This document shows positions 10,666 to 22,800 of a stretch of DNA of 64,000 bases, piece by piece; position 1 is the stretch's first letter; every line of letters begins with the position of its first letter. The notes below the pieces were generated by a model, which was not told where the DNA came from, searched no databases, and saw only the letters and a list, made by a program, of their open reading frames with translations. Source of the stretch: Oxyruncus cristatus (lineage: Eukaryota; Chordata; Aves; Passeriformes; Cotingidae); assembly GCA_013399855.1 (NCBI GenBank), contig VXAY01002605.1, forward strand, positions 688,840 through 752,839, written 5' to 3'. A program made the position numbers and the translations under genes.

Positions 10666-13521
10666 GAGCAGGCAAGGCTGCCACAGGCAGCTTTTGGTCT
10701 GCTTAACTTTCTTGTTTAGCCTGGAAGAAGCAGAAATCCAATCTGCTGAGGATACGGCACAGTACAGGCACTAGCAACAGCTCTTCCCTCCAGTCAGTGA
10801 CTGTCTCTCATTTTCTAGGTACAGAGATACAGCCACTTACCTTTAATGAACAAGGACAGCACTACCTTCCATCTGTGCTCCCCCCAGCTCTCTTGGCTTT
10901 TTGCAAGCTCTTGCCATGCAATCTGTCAGGTATTTTCATGAAATCAGCTACTCAAGAGGGAAATGTGCATTTTCAAAACAAGAAACAAAATGAATTCCAA
11001 AATTAAGTACATAGAGGTAACACACATTTCATCTTTCTGAGGCTCATGGAGCTTTAAGAACTGCTGTTTATTAGTTCTTGCTCTAATTCGTACCCCCATC
11101 AGGTAGGCTCACTAGATCTCCCTGGTGTTGTGCATATAAGGGACATTTTTGCTGCAGGACAAGTACATAAAAATAGCACCAAGAGCCCAGTCCTGAATTC
11201 AAGCGGTTTTCCCTCACAAGTACCTACACTGAGAGCTTTTTCATCCCTTACTGTGTGCTTGACTCAGTTACTATTAAAGAGAGAAATAATATTACTACTG
11301 ATTTCCACTGCCTAGCTGACCTTTCAGTGAGTACATTTTATTTACAGCACAAAGCTCATGGAGGCCGTCTTTGAATGGTTCATTTTAGACTCAAAGCACT
11401 TGAATTGGTTCTTTGAACTCCACACCAGACTGCATTGCAGAGCAATGGTTCCCCCTATTCCCTCCTGCTGGGATGCACCCTGAGAGGGATAACATTTAAA
11501 ATAATCTCAGAATATGCTCTCAGCATTACACTATGCACAAAAGCAGATGGGATTACTTGGGCAAGATAAAAAAAAAATCACTTACTAAATATGACACTTG
11601 AAAGCAAACCTTCAAGTCTTAGGGAAGACAGCTGGATCTCATAAATCTTTGTCTTCCACTAAATATTTAGCCTACATTCCCTGTATTTTCATCCTTGCTG
11701 GCCCTTGCTAAACCTGAAATACAAGAATCTAAATTGGAAGGCAAGCTGGAGCCGAGTATCAGTGACCTGCTACAACCATGGACTTCCACAGACACATTAG
11801 GTTTATGGTCTATTTCAATTTTCCTCCTGCCCACCTCTGCTACACAGGCATGGAGGATTCTCTGTCCACAGGCTTTAAGGTTTAATAGCCTGTGAACCTT
11901 TTCTACCGACAGGTGCCTCTTTTTCCTCAGTTGGTTTAATCAATTAAGATAGCCAGGAGTTAGAAAGGACTTTATCACACTTGTATTTAGCTGCAGTCTT
12001 AGATGAGAGAAAATACCTGAAGTCTCTCTGCCCACAGTTTGTCACCTCATGCTCTCCACAACAGAGCTGACTAATGATACACAGGGAAATTTGCATCCTG
12101 TTTCCCTTTTAAATTGTGATTTAGCAAGCATCATTTTTGTGACACCAGCTGTTACTAGGAAGGGACACATTTCTAGATTTTTTGGAAAGCTGCAATTTCT
12201 TATTGTAAGAAAGATTGCAGCAGTAGCACAGAAGCGCAGCAAGGCCCAGTTTGGATCCGCTGGCACATTCGGACCTTTCAGACCTCTCCCACCCTCTAGC
12301 ACAGGACTTGCTGCACTAGAGAACTCATCAGTCCTCAGCAAACTGGAGAGACAGAATTTGTGAGATACCAAATCTGAGGAAACAGCTTCTCTGCCAATGG
12401 CCACATAGGGCCTTTTCTGTTGTTAACCTGGACAAAGCCAATGTTTTCCCATCACAATCTGGTTTCAGAAATAAATACTTTTATCTGAAACTTGCATATG
12501 CACCTACAAGTCAGCTGAAAAATAATGCCAGACCAGGAAGAGACAAATAAAATTTGCTGAAATCAAGAAAACCCACCCTACATCCACAAATAGAGGACAG
12601 TAACTGGATGTGCCTAATAAAAAGAACTGGCAGCAGCAGCCACTGGTAAAATCAGAAAAGAAACATACTGGAGGGAAGTAACAGGAGTTATAACTACAGT
12701 AACAATAAATTTCAAAATTGGATTTTGAAGAAATACTGGATCCATAAAAATTAAAAAGCCAGTACTTTCGCTACCTTTTAAAGTTTTTCATGGAGGTAAG
12801 TTTTAGCAACTTTTGTTGTAAAGTGAGTGAAGTTTTCTCTAAGTACTGCACACTGTTCTTGTAAACCTATGCAAGTACATTCCTTCTCTAAATCTCTATA
12901 TGTTTGAATATACTTTGTTCACATTAAGACAATACTGCATATAACTTTATTTGTAGAATACGAAGTTGCAAACAGAAATAAAACAACAGAACATAAAAAC
13001 GTACTATGAAACCAAACTAAAATAATAAAACAGTGCATTTTCCTCAATAGTTTAATTCCTGTATGAACTTCAATAAAAAGCTTACTCCATTAAACATGAG
13101 TTTAATTTCAGCATTTGTTGTAATTTCTCTAGTGTATTAAAGAATCCTAAGTAGCTTGAACAAACATTCTGATTAATAAATCCAATAACACAAGGAGTTT
13201 CTCTGAGGGATTATATAGTAGTTCTCATTGCATGAATGCACATGGGCAATACTATATATAAAAAAGCCAAACCATTTAACAAGAGTGAATAGATTGGCAC
13301 TATGGATAAACTGAACACAAACTAAAGTGAATTCTGAAATTACAGAGTTGCATTAACACAAAGGCACACTTTACTTTTAGTGTAAATTCACATTTCTAGA
13401 AGGTAAAAGTTTTGTGCCCAGGCAACTTCAAGTCATCACAGCACAATCAGTCAAACAACTCATAACTGCACATATCTGAACTTTCAATAGAAAGATCTGG
13501 TTTCTATTTCTTTAATCCAGT

Positions 13522-13527
13522 TTTATT
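13522..13527 (-). promoter_or_regulatory. WDR92: Candidate WDR92 poly(A) signal (AATAAA)
   Basis: Plus-strand tttatt reads AATAAA on the minus strand, about 95 bases after the WDR92 stop codon. A second AATAAA at 12947-12952 would give a 3' UTR of about 670 bases. The sequence alone does not decide which is used. Confidence 0.45.
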
Positions 13528-13622
13528 AAGGGAGAAATTAAATTAGAAACAAAGGGCTCCTCATCCCATATTTACAGCTTGCAAACTCTGCTGCTTTCTC
13601 GTCAGAAATTCTAGTTTTGCTG

Positions 13623-13830
13623 TTAAATTTTGTTAAGCTTTGTAACTATCAGCACTCTCACAGTTTGGTCAAAGGCCCCACAAACACACAGTCCCTTTTT
13701 GTCTGGGCTCCAGTCCAGGCTGGAGATGGGCTGTGTTGACAGAGTCACGTTCTGCAAGAGACTGACAGACCCTGCCACCCCCATCTCGGCTCCTTCCGAA
13801 TCCTTCCTGGAGCGCTGAGCTGGGTACTCA
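13623..13830 (-). CDS. WDR92: WDR92 coding exon 8 (residues 292-360, stop)
   Basis: Acceptor TTGCCAG|TGAG, then [35 protein letters not shown] and [20 protein letters not shown]. It ends [11 protein letters not shown] and a TAA stop at 13625-13623. Confidence 0.97.
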
Positions 13831-16800
13831 CTGGCAATGGGAAAAGGAAACAGAAACAAACACACGTGCTTAGAATTTACTGATACAAACACACCATTAT
13901 CCTCCTTATTTCCTGTTCTACAGATGAAGCAAATAAATGCCTGTCATTAAAAATAATGAATAATCACATCCAGCTACACCCACACTGCATATTTAGTAGG
14001 TATTTCATTAAAGAAAAAAAGGGACAGGCAGTTTTTAATCCTGACACCTCTTTCCAATAGCCCTTCCTTTTTTAACCATTTGGCTTTTGCCACAGGCAGA
14101 AAAATATCACCTCAAATATCACTCTGAAATTTAATGCACCTCCTTCACTGCGTTTAGTATGATGAAATTATTTTTCCATATAAAATAAGAAGACATAAAC
14201 ATAAGAATCATTAAAAGTCCAGGCTTTCAATATTCTTCTCAGCCATAACTTCTACTGTATGTGAATTTTAAGAAACCAATTTTCTTCCATTTATCACCTT
14301 GTTAACCAAGGATATAATTAGATTTTTATTATGTTAAGACAACTGACAAGGGCAAAAATTATGTGTGCTGTCATATTCTCTTAGGGATTAATTCAAGATT
14401 CCAGATCAAATTCTGACACTGAAATCACCCTTTCTACTGCATTTTTACACAATAATTTTAAGTAGATATTCTGAGGTTGAAAGCAGGACCCCACTCATCA
14501 TCTTCAGAAAGATTCTTTCTTAAAACATTAAATCGTTGGTTTCTTATTCTCAGCTGGAAAAAATGATCACTTACTATTTCCAGAGATGAAGGCTCCCAGA
14601 TCCTCCACTTGTCATAAATATATCTCTGTTCTGTGGCAGGTGCCTGACCTGCCATATGGTAGATTTTTGTGCCTAATAAAAAAAAAAATTAAAATCAGCA
14701 TTGTACAGAAGTAATTTGGTGATGACCTTCACAGGAAAAGGTACAGAATCTTAAAACAGAGACCACTTGTATGAAGAAAGCCCAGTCTTCTCATGGTTAA
14801 TTTAACTGTCTGACATCTCATAAAATCATTACTGGAAGAGAATGCACTGCAAACACTGTGCAAACACAACTAACAGTCTACAATTCAAATTTAAACCTCA
14901 TCCAAGGCTCAGCAAGATCATGTAGCAACAGAAATCACTTAGGAAAAACCCCAGCACACATGCTCTGATTTAATGCATATCTGTCTGTAAACATCCACAA
15001 GGAAGAGCTTAAATGCTCTAAATGAACGACAAATTCCATTTTCACACTTTAATTATTATAAACACTAATTCAGTAAAAAAATTCTTATCTGCTTTGAGTG
15101 ATAGTACAGATGATATTAAGATATTATGTTGAAACTCAGCTTTTTGTAAAAAAAAAAAAAGAAAAAGAGAAAGGCAGTCCTGAAGAACTTCACCACAAAA
15201 GTGCCTTTTCTCTAATGATAATTAGATGATTATCATCAGACTTTGTTCACTAACTAAAAAAACAAAACAAAACAAAACAAATACTGTTCTATAAAGTAAC
15301 CTGGGCATTTATTACCTATTTGTACTACACATGAAGTTTTTGAAGGCATATATTCAGGAAGTTTGTTTCTTATTAAGAAATCCTCTGTATCCCCATACCT
15401 TCTCTGAAACAGAAGCGAAACCTTTGGTTGGATGCTGAGTTCTCATATCAAAAACATGAAATTTTCCCTCAAGCGATGTGGCCACTAGCTTGTTCATATT
15501 TATATCTTTTCTGTCAAACTCCACACTACAAACCTGGAAATATAAAAAAGATTTGTTCGGTCTTGAAATTTAGCCATTGCTAAAAAAAAAAGAGGGTGTT
15601 TTGTGATTTGTAAATGTACGTTAACAATTCGTTATTCCTACAATGACATCTCCACCAATTTGGAAATAACAAATACAGCTGAAAACATGAATCCACTGAA
15701 AAATGCCCCATCCTATCCCAACCAAGAATTTGAGGTGTACTATTTTTTGAACTCAAAGAAAATTATTTCTTGGTGCAATCTTAGCAGAAACATCTTGTGG
15801 ATAAGTTTCACAAGGAGTCCTTTTAATTTTTCCATCCTGCATAGAAGCTGGAATGAAAAAATACTTTTATGGTTTCCTTACCCCATTCTTAATGTTGGTC
15901 TCCCACCGCAGTGACATGGTTTTTAAATCAAACAATTTAATGTCCCCATTGTCATATCCACCACATACAACACGTTCCTCTTGGTTGTAAGCATTGCCTG
16001 GACATAGAGAAAGAATTAATCAGAAAACACAAACCCTCTTTAGCCTGTAAATTTCAGAAGTCCTAAGCCTGCAATTTCAACTTACGTTTATGCAAAAAAA
16101 AAAAAAAAAAGAAATATTTTGAAAAAAAATTTAAAAAAATTTAAAAATTGCTATTGGGATATTAAGATTTCATGAACTGGATGTTTTTCAAAGCTGAAGG
16201 GTATAGAAAAATCTTGTGTAAGACAGAAGGAGCTTGTTCTGTCCAAAAGAAAAATGCAGAGTTCACATCAAGCATTGCTGTTTTCTTTAATTAGCTCTTA
16301 AGCTCCAAGGATCTTCTCATAAATTAACGCCTTAATGCTTGGTAGTTGGAACTACACTTACAACAGTGATGGGTTTCCTGTGCATGGCAACATTTACGCT
16401 CCTTCAGAAAAACACTGCTGAACATACTATTTTTACATTCCTAGGCTTAAAAATAAAGCTTGCACAGCTTGTCTGTGAAAACACAGAATCAATGAATCAT
16501 TTAGGTTGGAAAAGACCTTCAAGATGATCGAATCCAAACGCAAATGGTGGCCAAAGGTGACTAGAGAATGATTACAAAACCAAGCTCTCACAAAACTGGC
16601 TTATTTTGAAAAAATAACCAACATAAACCCCATAGAAATTTGGCAATGTTGAAAAGCAAACTCTGCTACCTATGCATCTACACAAAATAAACTATTCCAT
16701 AACATCCTGAAATACATCGGGTATTCAGTCATCAAAGCCCTGTTACATTAGAGGGAGGAACAGTCAAAAGCTGATCAATTACCAAATGCCACTGTCCAGC

Positions 16801-19673
16801 AGTCTCTTTTGCTCTCCCCCTGTACAGGTTCCATATTAGCCACAGGAGTGTCTTTCTGCCTCGGGTCCCACACCTTCACAGTTCCTGGGAAAGAAGGACA
16901 ATGCATTTTGTAGTAGGGATATACTGTCATGCTGTGTTCAGTTTCCCAGGAAAGCCCTTTGCTTTTCAGCCTGATCATTCAAAAACCCTTTCAATTCCAG
17001 AAAGCCTGACTGTGTTTAGCGGATATGAGAAAGAACCACAAAACCAAACAGAAATAAAGTGAAAGCATTTCTTAAGGATGTATTTTCTCTAGTGGATATT
17101 TTGCATTTATTCTGCTCTGTATTCCTTCTGTCCCAACCTCAGTGACAATTGTGTATTTTGCTTATCTACAGCTTCTAAAAGAGAGAAAATTTGTCCCAAG
17201 GAAGATTCAAAAGACAGTGTATGAAGAACTAGTTGCAACAGGTTGTAACTAGTTCAGATGGCAGACTGTGCCCTGCCATCAGAGCTCACAGGCTCAGAGG
17301 AACTGAGAAGACTTGCAGAGTTCACTAACTCACCATCTCGACTGCCAGTCACAATTTCTGGTGCACCTTCCCCAATTCCTAAGCCACCTACACCATCTAT
17401 ACTGTTTATGATTTCCTTATGACCTTTCACAGAATACACTGGTATTTCAGGAGCTTCTAAATTCCTAGGCAAGAAAGAAAAAGAACAGATAATATGGCAT
17501 TTTCCTTGACACTCAGGATTTGTATAAAAATGAGAGGAAACTTGAGCATAAATCATATAAGCTCAGACTAACAGAGAGAACAAAATATGGATATCACCAT
17601 TAAGAACCACGTGTCTTTGTTTATTCCTTCTTTGGCTACTGTTTTGGACTGGTCTGAAAAGTTTTGCCCAGTTCTGGACTACCCTGTTCGTAAAGGCAGT
17701 TGAGGGATTCACCAGAGCAACCCTTCAGAAACAGTTTTTATGCTGGACTAAAAATGAATCATATTACAGATCAAAATACTCCAATTAGCTCTACGTTCAG
17801 TAAGACTATAAAATGACCTGATTCACTGATCGCCACCTAGCTCTGATTACTGGTCTTCAATTTCAGGTGAATATTCTATCCAGCCATGGTTTTCATGGTT
17901 CTTTCCCACTGATTTTTCCATTCTTTGAGAATCCTTCAGAATTTTATTTAACATTTCCTCTACTGACTATTCCATGTAACTCTTGCTATTCTAACAAGAA
18001 TTAATAATTCCATGACAAAGGAAATATAATAATAATGATAATAAAATAATCCCCTTTTGACACTATTGCTTTCATAATCAATTTACCTAAAAATTAAATT
18101 ACACAAATTATTCAGGGACCTGAAAAAACATTAAAAACTTCAAGATTAAAAATATAAATTTAATCTAGACATCAAATTTAGCTTGAACACAACCTGCTGT
18201 CTGTATTTGCACATCCACTCAAAAGCTTCTTTTCAGAGGAGGACCTCGCAGAACTTTAACAGGTTTTCGTAGCTGCACACAAAAGATGGGAGTGAAGCAG
18301 CACTGTGCAGAATTCACGTTGTTTTTAGAAAACAGGCACGGTCCAAATACAGTAGCCAGTGAAGCTTACACTGGTCCCAACCACAGGCAACAGGGAGAGC
18401 ATCTCATGCACAAGCCAGGCCCAGAAAACTCCGTTCAGACAGACAAACACAACACCAAGTAAAAAAGCTTCCAGAGAATATCCATGCTTACCATATGTTA
18501 AGGTTTCCATCGAAATCTCCTGTAGCTAAGTATCTTTGCTGCAGAGATGTAGCTCCAAAAGTTCCACATTTTATAGGTTTGGGCTTTTCAATCTTTTAAA
18601 GGAAGGAAATTCTGTGTCAGCACATGGAAAAGGCAACATAAACCCACAGACAGTACACTGCCACAGAGGCAGGTGTCAGTGAAACACACACACATGGGAT
18701 ATTTGGGGCAAAATACTATCAAAAAGCTATCAAAGGTAAACTACACTTTGAGTTTATTTCCTTGTGCACAGGAAAGCAGAGAGTCCAATTTACTGGTCTT
18801 GAAGAATAACAATTTATTTGCTTGCGGCCTGGTGGGACTTTATGTGCCTGAGGCGCCTGCTATCCCTAAGAATGAGCCAATGCTCGAAGGTCAGTTTGAG
18901 GGGAAAAAACAAACAAAAAACCCCCGAAACACCCCAAACACAGCCCTGTAACCCATAATGCAACCCATGACAACAAACCAAGGAACATAGGCTTGTTGAT
19001 GAGTAGCAAGAAATAGAATCGCAGACTCAATTAGGCTGGAAAAGACCTCCAAGATCATCGAGTCCAACCTGTGACCCAACACTACAATGTCAACCAGATC
19101 CTGCCACCGACTGCCACACTCAGTCTTTCCTTAAACACCTCCGGGGACAGGGACTCCACCATCTCGCCGGGCAGCCCATTCCAATGCCCAATCACCCTTT
19201 CTGTGAAAAAATTCCCCCTAATGTCCACCCTAAACCTCCCCTGGCCCAGCTTAAGGCTATGTCCTCTCGGGATGTCTCTGGCTGCCTGGGACAAGAGCCG
19301 GACCTCCACCTGGCTACATCCTCCCAGTCAGGGAGCCGCAGAGAGCGACAAGGTCGCTCCTTAGCGACAGAAGAGACAGGACATCGCGGGATCAGCATGT
19401 TTAACAGGCAAACCAGCCTAGGCTTTTGTCCCCTAGCCCTGGACAAGCCGTTCCCGGGGGCGGGGCGGTTGCCGCGCTCACCTCCCGCAGCAGCTCCAGG
19501 CGGGCCCCTCGCAGCTCGTACAGCTGGATGAGGCCGGTGCCGCGGGCGGCGCTGCCCAGGCACAGCAGGCGGGCGCTGCGGGGCACCCACTTGCAGTCGA
19601 ACACGGTGTAGTTCAGCGCCTGGTGGGCGTGCGACACCACCTGCGGCCGCTCCAGCCCCGGCGCCGCCGACAT
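13623..19673 (-). CDS. WDR92: WDR92 / DNAAF10, WD40-repeat dynein assembly factor (complete, 8 coding exons)
   Basis: WDR92 (monad) is a seven-bladed WD40 propeller that works with the R2TP/prefoldin-like co-chaperone in cytoplasmic assembly of axonemal dynein arms. The coding exons, in minus-strand order, are 19673-19482, 18592-18492, 17464-17334, 16884-16783, 15997-15882, 15533-15399, 14672-14575 and 13830-13623. All splice sites are GT-AG and every phase matches. The joined frame is 1083 bases, 360 residues plus stop, against 357 recalled for human; the three extra residues are in exon 1. Recognisable stretches include [69 protein letters not shown] and [15 protein letters not shown], ending LIVTKLNKI. 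The start was chosen by alignment to the human N terminus. It is divergent from PNO1. Exon 1 is very GC-rich while the rest of the gene is AT-rich. Confidence 0.97.
14575..14672 (-). CDS. WDR92: WDR92 coding exon 7 (residues 260-292)
   Basis: Acceptor TTATTAG|GCAC, then [20 protein letters not shown] and [12 protein letters not shown]. It ends two bases into a Tyr codon at donor AATA|GTAAGT. The longest open frame here is in a different, wrong frame, so this exon is easily missed. Confidence 0.94.
15399..15533 (-). CDS. WDR92: WDR92 coding exon 6 (residues 215-259)
   Basis: Acceptor TTTCCAG|GTTT, then [40 protein letters not shown] and SVSEK. Exactly 45 codons in phase 0, donor AAG|GTATGG. 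Confidence 0.96.
15882..15997 (-). CDS. WDR92: WDR92 coding exon 5 (residues 176-214)
   Basis: Acceptor TGTCCAG|GCAA, then [20 protein letters not shown] and [18 protein letters not shown]. It ends in phase 0 at donor GGG|GTAAGG. An opposite-strand open frame overlapping it is a shadow. Confidence 0.95.
16481..16540 (-). mobile_element. Short CR1 3'-end fragment in WDR92 intron 4
   Basis: The fragment acagaatcaatgaatcattt, then aggttggaaaagaccttcaa and gatgatcgaatcc, matches the 3' terminus of a CR1 subfamily read in reverse. Only about 60 bases survive. Confidence 0.7.
16783..16884 (-). CDS. WDR92: WDR92 coding exon 4 (residues 142-176)
   Basis: Acceptor TTTCCCAG|GAAC, then [20 protein letters not shown], followed by [13 protein letters not shown]. 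The last Gly codon is split at donor TTTG|GTAATT. GTAATT is a slightly weak donor, but the phase is right. Confidence 0.95.
17334..17464 (-). CDS. WDR92: WDR92 coding exon 3 (residues 98-142)
   Basis: Acceptor GCCTAG|GAAT completes the Trp codon. It reads [17 protein letters not shown], then [20 protein letters not shown] and RDG. The final Gly is split at donor GATG|GTGAGT. Confidence 0.96.
18492..18592 (-). CDS. WDR92: WDR92 coding exon 2 (residues 65-98, last split)
   Basis: Acceptor TTTAAAAG|ATTG, then [13 protein letters not shown] and [15 protein letters not shown]. It ends two bases into the Trp codon of the blade-ending NIW, at donor ATG|GTAAGC. Confidence 0.95.
19010..19385 (-). mobile_element. 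CR1 LINE 3' fragment in WDR92 intron 1
   Basis: On the plus strand it begins atagaatcgcagactcaatt, then aggctggaaaagacctccaa and gatcatcgagtccaacc. It continues through caatgcccaatcaccctttc and accctaaacctcccctgg to the ORF2 C-terminal remnant. This is a CR1 of the subfamily with 'tcatcgagtccaacc', in the same orientation as WDR92. It is decayed. Confidence 0.85.
19482..19673 (-). CDS. WDR92: WDR92 coding exon 1 (residues 1-64)
   Basis: It starts [13 protein letters not shown] and holds [15 protein letters not shown] and [11 protein letters not shown], ending LLRE in phase 0 at donor GAG|GTGAGC. GC-rich codons here contrast with the other exons. It abuts the gapped bidirectional promoter. 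Confidence 0.95.
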
Positions 19674-19808
19674 CCCGCCCCGCGCCGGCCGTTCCGCGGC
19701 GGATGCGGGGGCAGCGNNNNNNNNNNNNNNNNNNNNNNNNNNNNNNNNNNNNNNNNNNNNNNNNNNNNNNNNNNNNNNNNNNNNNNNNNNNNNNNNNNNN
19801 NNNNNNNN
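19674..19808. promoter_or_regulatory. WDR92-PNO1 bidirectional promoter region, mostly lost in an assembly gap
   Basis: The WDR92 start codon (minus, 19673) and PNO1 exon 1 (plus, visible from 19809) are head to head with about 135 bases between them, 92 of which are N (19717-19808). The visible flanks are almost pure G/C with many CpGs. A shared bidirectional CpG promoter is the natural reading, and the human pair has the same arrangement. The PNO1 start codon and both transcription start sites cannot be seen. Confidence 0.75.
19717..19808. other. Assembly gap (92 N) in the GC-rich promoter / PNO1 exon 1
   Basis: The N run starts after gggggcagcg and ends before gagccggcgg. Long open frames that appear to read across it on either strand are artefacts. 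It removes the N terminus of PNO1. Confidence 0.99.
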
Positions 19809-19895
19809 GAGCCGGCGGGGGCCCCCATGGACACAGCGGGGCCGCGGCCCTGCAAGCGGCCCGCCTTCCCCCCCGTGTCCGCCGAGGCGCTCGGG
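19809..19895 (+). CDS. PNO1: PNO1 exon 1, visible part (29 codons)
   Basis: The frame [20 protein letters not shown], then PPVSAEALG, ends in phase 0 at donor GGG|GTACGC. The internal Met is unlikely to be the real start, because human PNO1 has about 40 more residues upstream of the equivalent position. Confidence 0.85.
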
Positions 19896-22800
19896 GTACG
19901 CGAGGCGACGGGGGAACGACGGTTCTCGGGCTGCCGCCGCCTCCTCTGTCTAATTCTGTCTCTTCTCTCCCCCGGAAGGTCGGGAAAGGCGAGCTGAGGA
20001 AGATCCCCGTGCCCGCCAACAGGTACACGCCGCTCAAGGAGAACTGGATGAAGATATTCACGCCCATCGTGGAGCATCTGCAGCTTCAGATCCGGTTCAA
20101 CCTGAAAACGAGGAACGTTGAGATCAAGGTAGAGGGAGCCCACTTCCTCCTCTGCCTTCCCCGCTGCGTAGAAGAGAAGGCTGGGCAGAGATCTCATAGC
20201 ACCTTCCCCGCATCTGCAGGGGCCTACAGGGAAGCTGGGGAGGGACTCCATCAGGAACTGCAGTGACAGCGTAAGGGAGAATGGGTACAAATTGGGGAAA
20301 TTTAGGTTAGATATCAGGAAGAAATTTTTTCCTCTGGAGGGTGGTGAGACACTGGAACAGGCTGGCCGGTGTTGTTGTGGATGTCCCATCCCTGGAAGTG
20401 TTCAGATACAGATTGGATGGGGCATTGAGCAACCTGGCAGGAGGTGTCCCTGCCCATGGCAAGGGCACTGGAATGAGATGCTTTTTAAGCATCCATTTCA
20501 GTCCCTTAACACTCTGTGATTCTAACTCCTGAAAAGCAGGGCCTCTCATGTTCAGTGTGATTCCTTTTTGTTCCATAGATAAAAGACTATAGAGAAGCGT
20601 CCCTAATCCCACATAATGCTTGGAAAAATGGAAACTGTGTGGTTTCACCTACCCAGAAGACCCTCACAGGGGATGAAATCTGGCAATTGTTGTTCAGAAC
20701 AAGTAGTTAATGCAAGTAAAATCAAAAAGTGTAAATCTGTTCCGGATGGGACTAGCATAAGCTGGAGGGGTATTCAATTTTTGTAGGAGAAAATTATGTA
20801 CTGTAGCATTAAGGAAAAATTTTAATCTGTGTGTTAGATAGTATTTTTGAATGAAATGTTTTCCAGCTATTTAAGGCTACTTAATGCTTACCTGACAATT
20901 TTGACTGAACAGTGTCTTTAGAGGGGGGCACCAAATCTTATAATGCCTTTGTTTGTGGCAGACAATAAGGGCCCACAGTATTTGATTGCTTGTAATTTTT
21001 CTTTGATGGATTGCACTGGAATACTTTAAGGCACAGATACCAACAGAGACCTGCAAATGTTGTAGATGCTCATTCTTTTTCCTTACTCCTTCTCAGGAAT
21101 ATTCGAACTAACAGTTTTTAAGTGTAGATCCAAAGCTTTGACAAAAGACTCACTGAATTAACAATGTCGACATTAGAGATCTTCCAATACTGAAAGTACA
21201 GACACCAACAGGAATTTTGCTTCCTAACCTTGAAATGTCACCAATAGAGGAAAGTTGACAGAACTATACCTTGCTTAAACTTCCTAGAAATAACTTCCAG
21301 GAAAAGGGAGGGAGGAGCAGGAACTCCTGCAGTGCCATTCCGTAACTGTGCAGGAGCAAAGCCTGGGATTTTAACACCACTTTTTGATACGAAATGATGT
21401 CTGGTGAGAAGCAAGATTAATTTTGTTCTTGATCAAGCAGATTTCATTTTGCCCATATGCACCATGACGATTGAAAACTTTGAAACATGTTTCATTTACC
21501 TGCTAAGGCATCTTAAGAATATTATCATTAGAATAACTCTCCTGCCATTATCATCCTTCTCTTTTTTTCTGCCATACTCTGTTCCAGTTTAGTTCGTGTT
21601 GGTTTTGGATTTTCTCAATAAAAAGGGTTCTCAGTGGAGGGGGGAATTTTCAGCACCTTCTCCCCTCCAAGCACAGGCTTTTTCAAATCCTCATTCTAGC
21701 TTGCCTAGTCTTAATTTGCACATATAACTTCTTGTCTTGCAGACTTGTCAAGAGACAAAGGATCTCAGTGCCCTGACAAAAGCAGCTGATTTTGTGAAAG
21801 CGTTTATACTTGGGTTTCAAGTAGAGGTGAGTCTCCCAACACCTCGGTTGCGAGATTGCTCCAATTTGCTGCTATGTCGTCTTTGGCCTCTGCAAACTAC
21901 AGAAAGAAAGAAAAATCCTTGGGTGGTTTTCTAGAAATAAATTTGTTTAAAGTTGTGACTGGAGTAGACATCGAGTTTCTTAAGGTAATGTAGGATAAAA
22001 AAGTAACCTTGAAACAACACATAATTAAAATTATGAAACAGGACATATTTAGCTTGTGTAAGACAGCATGATGCAATAATCTGGCTCTGAGGTGCTCTGC
22101 TCAGATCAGGACTGTTCGTTTTCCCTTAGTCCAAGCCAATAACCTGCAGTCTGTGGAAAACTCAAACTCTACTTAAAAAAAGCCCTCACTTTTTGCAGTA
22201 TCATAGGGCCTGCTTCTTGTCCCAGACTGTACTGGCTTCACTAGCACAGGTGAGATTGGGGTGAATGCAGGGGCATCCAAGCATGGGTAGGGTTTTCTAG
22301 ACAGAAATACTTACATTGCTGTTGAAAAAGCAGTGGATTTAACTTTAGCTATTATTTGATAAATGAATTGGAGAAATACCACTGATGTCATCTGTTCACA
22401 TGTAAAGAGAACATCTGCTTTAAACTGCGGTGCTGGAGCGCTCATGCTGAGAACACATCTCTTGCTCTTTTAGGACGCTCTTGCTCTCATCAGATTAGAT
22501 GATCTTTTCCTAGAGTCATTTGAAGTTACAGACGGTGAGTAGTTGCTGCTGCAGTATTTCACGAGTTGTGTGTGCCTCCTGCAAGTATCTGTTCTTTCTT
22601 TCCCCCCACTCCACCTGTGTCACTTGCCCTCACAGATCAGGAGAACCAGAAACATCTATTATGTCATGTATTACCGGGGTTCCTTGGAGTTCTCTGTAAA
22701 GCAGCATCTGAACCCAATCTACTTCATTTCTACCACTGTTAACTAGGTGTGCTTTGGCTCTGTTTCCTCAGTCTGAAGTGCAGTGGAAAGCCTTCCACTG

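Larger units (their letters stand above)
3341..13500. other. Gene-poor interval left of WDR92
   Basis: I see no exon with recognisable protein similarity on either strand over about 10 kb. The contents are a CR1 fragment near 4.0-4.5 kb, short AT microsatellites, an A/C-rich tract near 10.2-10.3 kb, and one isolated TATA-box-like site near 10.66 kb. Open frames here (up to about 150 codons near 7.4-7.8 kb) lack homology I can recognise and overlap other frames. The left-most part may include the upstream region of the CpG-island gene and the right-most part an extended WDR92 3' UTR. Confidence 0.6.

Noticed and set aside
14458..14655. 65-codon minus-strand frame within WDR92
   Set aside because: It covers WDR92 exon 7 but in the wrong frame and reads through the donor; the true exon is 14575-14672.
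19192..20389. Minus-strand frames of 291 and 258 codons and a plus-strand frame of 187 codons across the PNO1/WDR92 boundary
   Set aside because: They read through the 92-N gap, introns, and CR1 or opposite-strand exons; frame continuity across N is meaningless.
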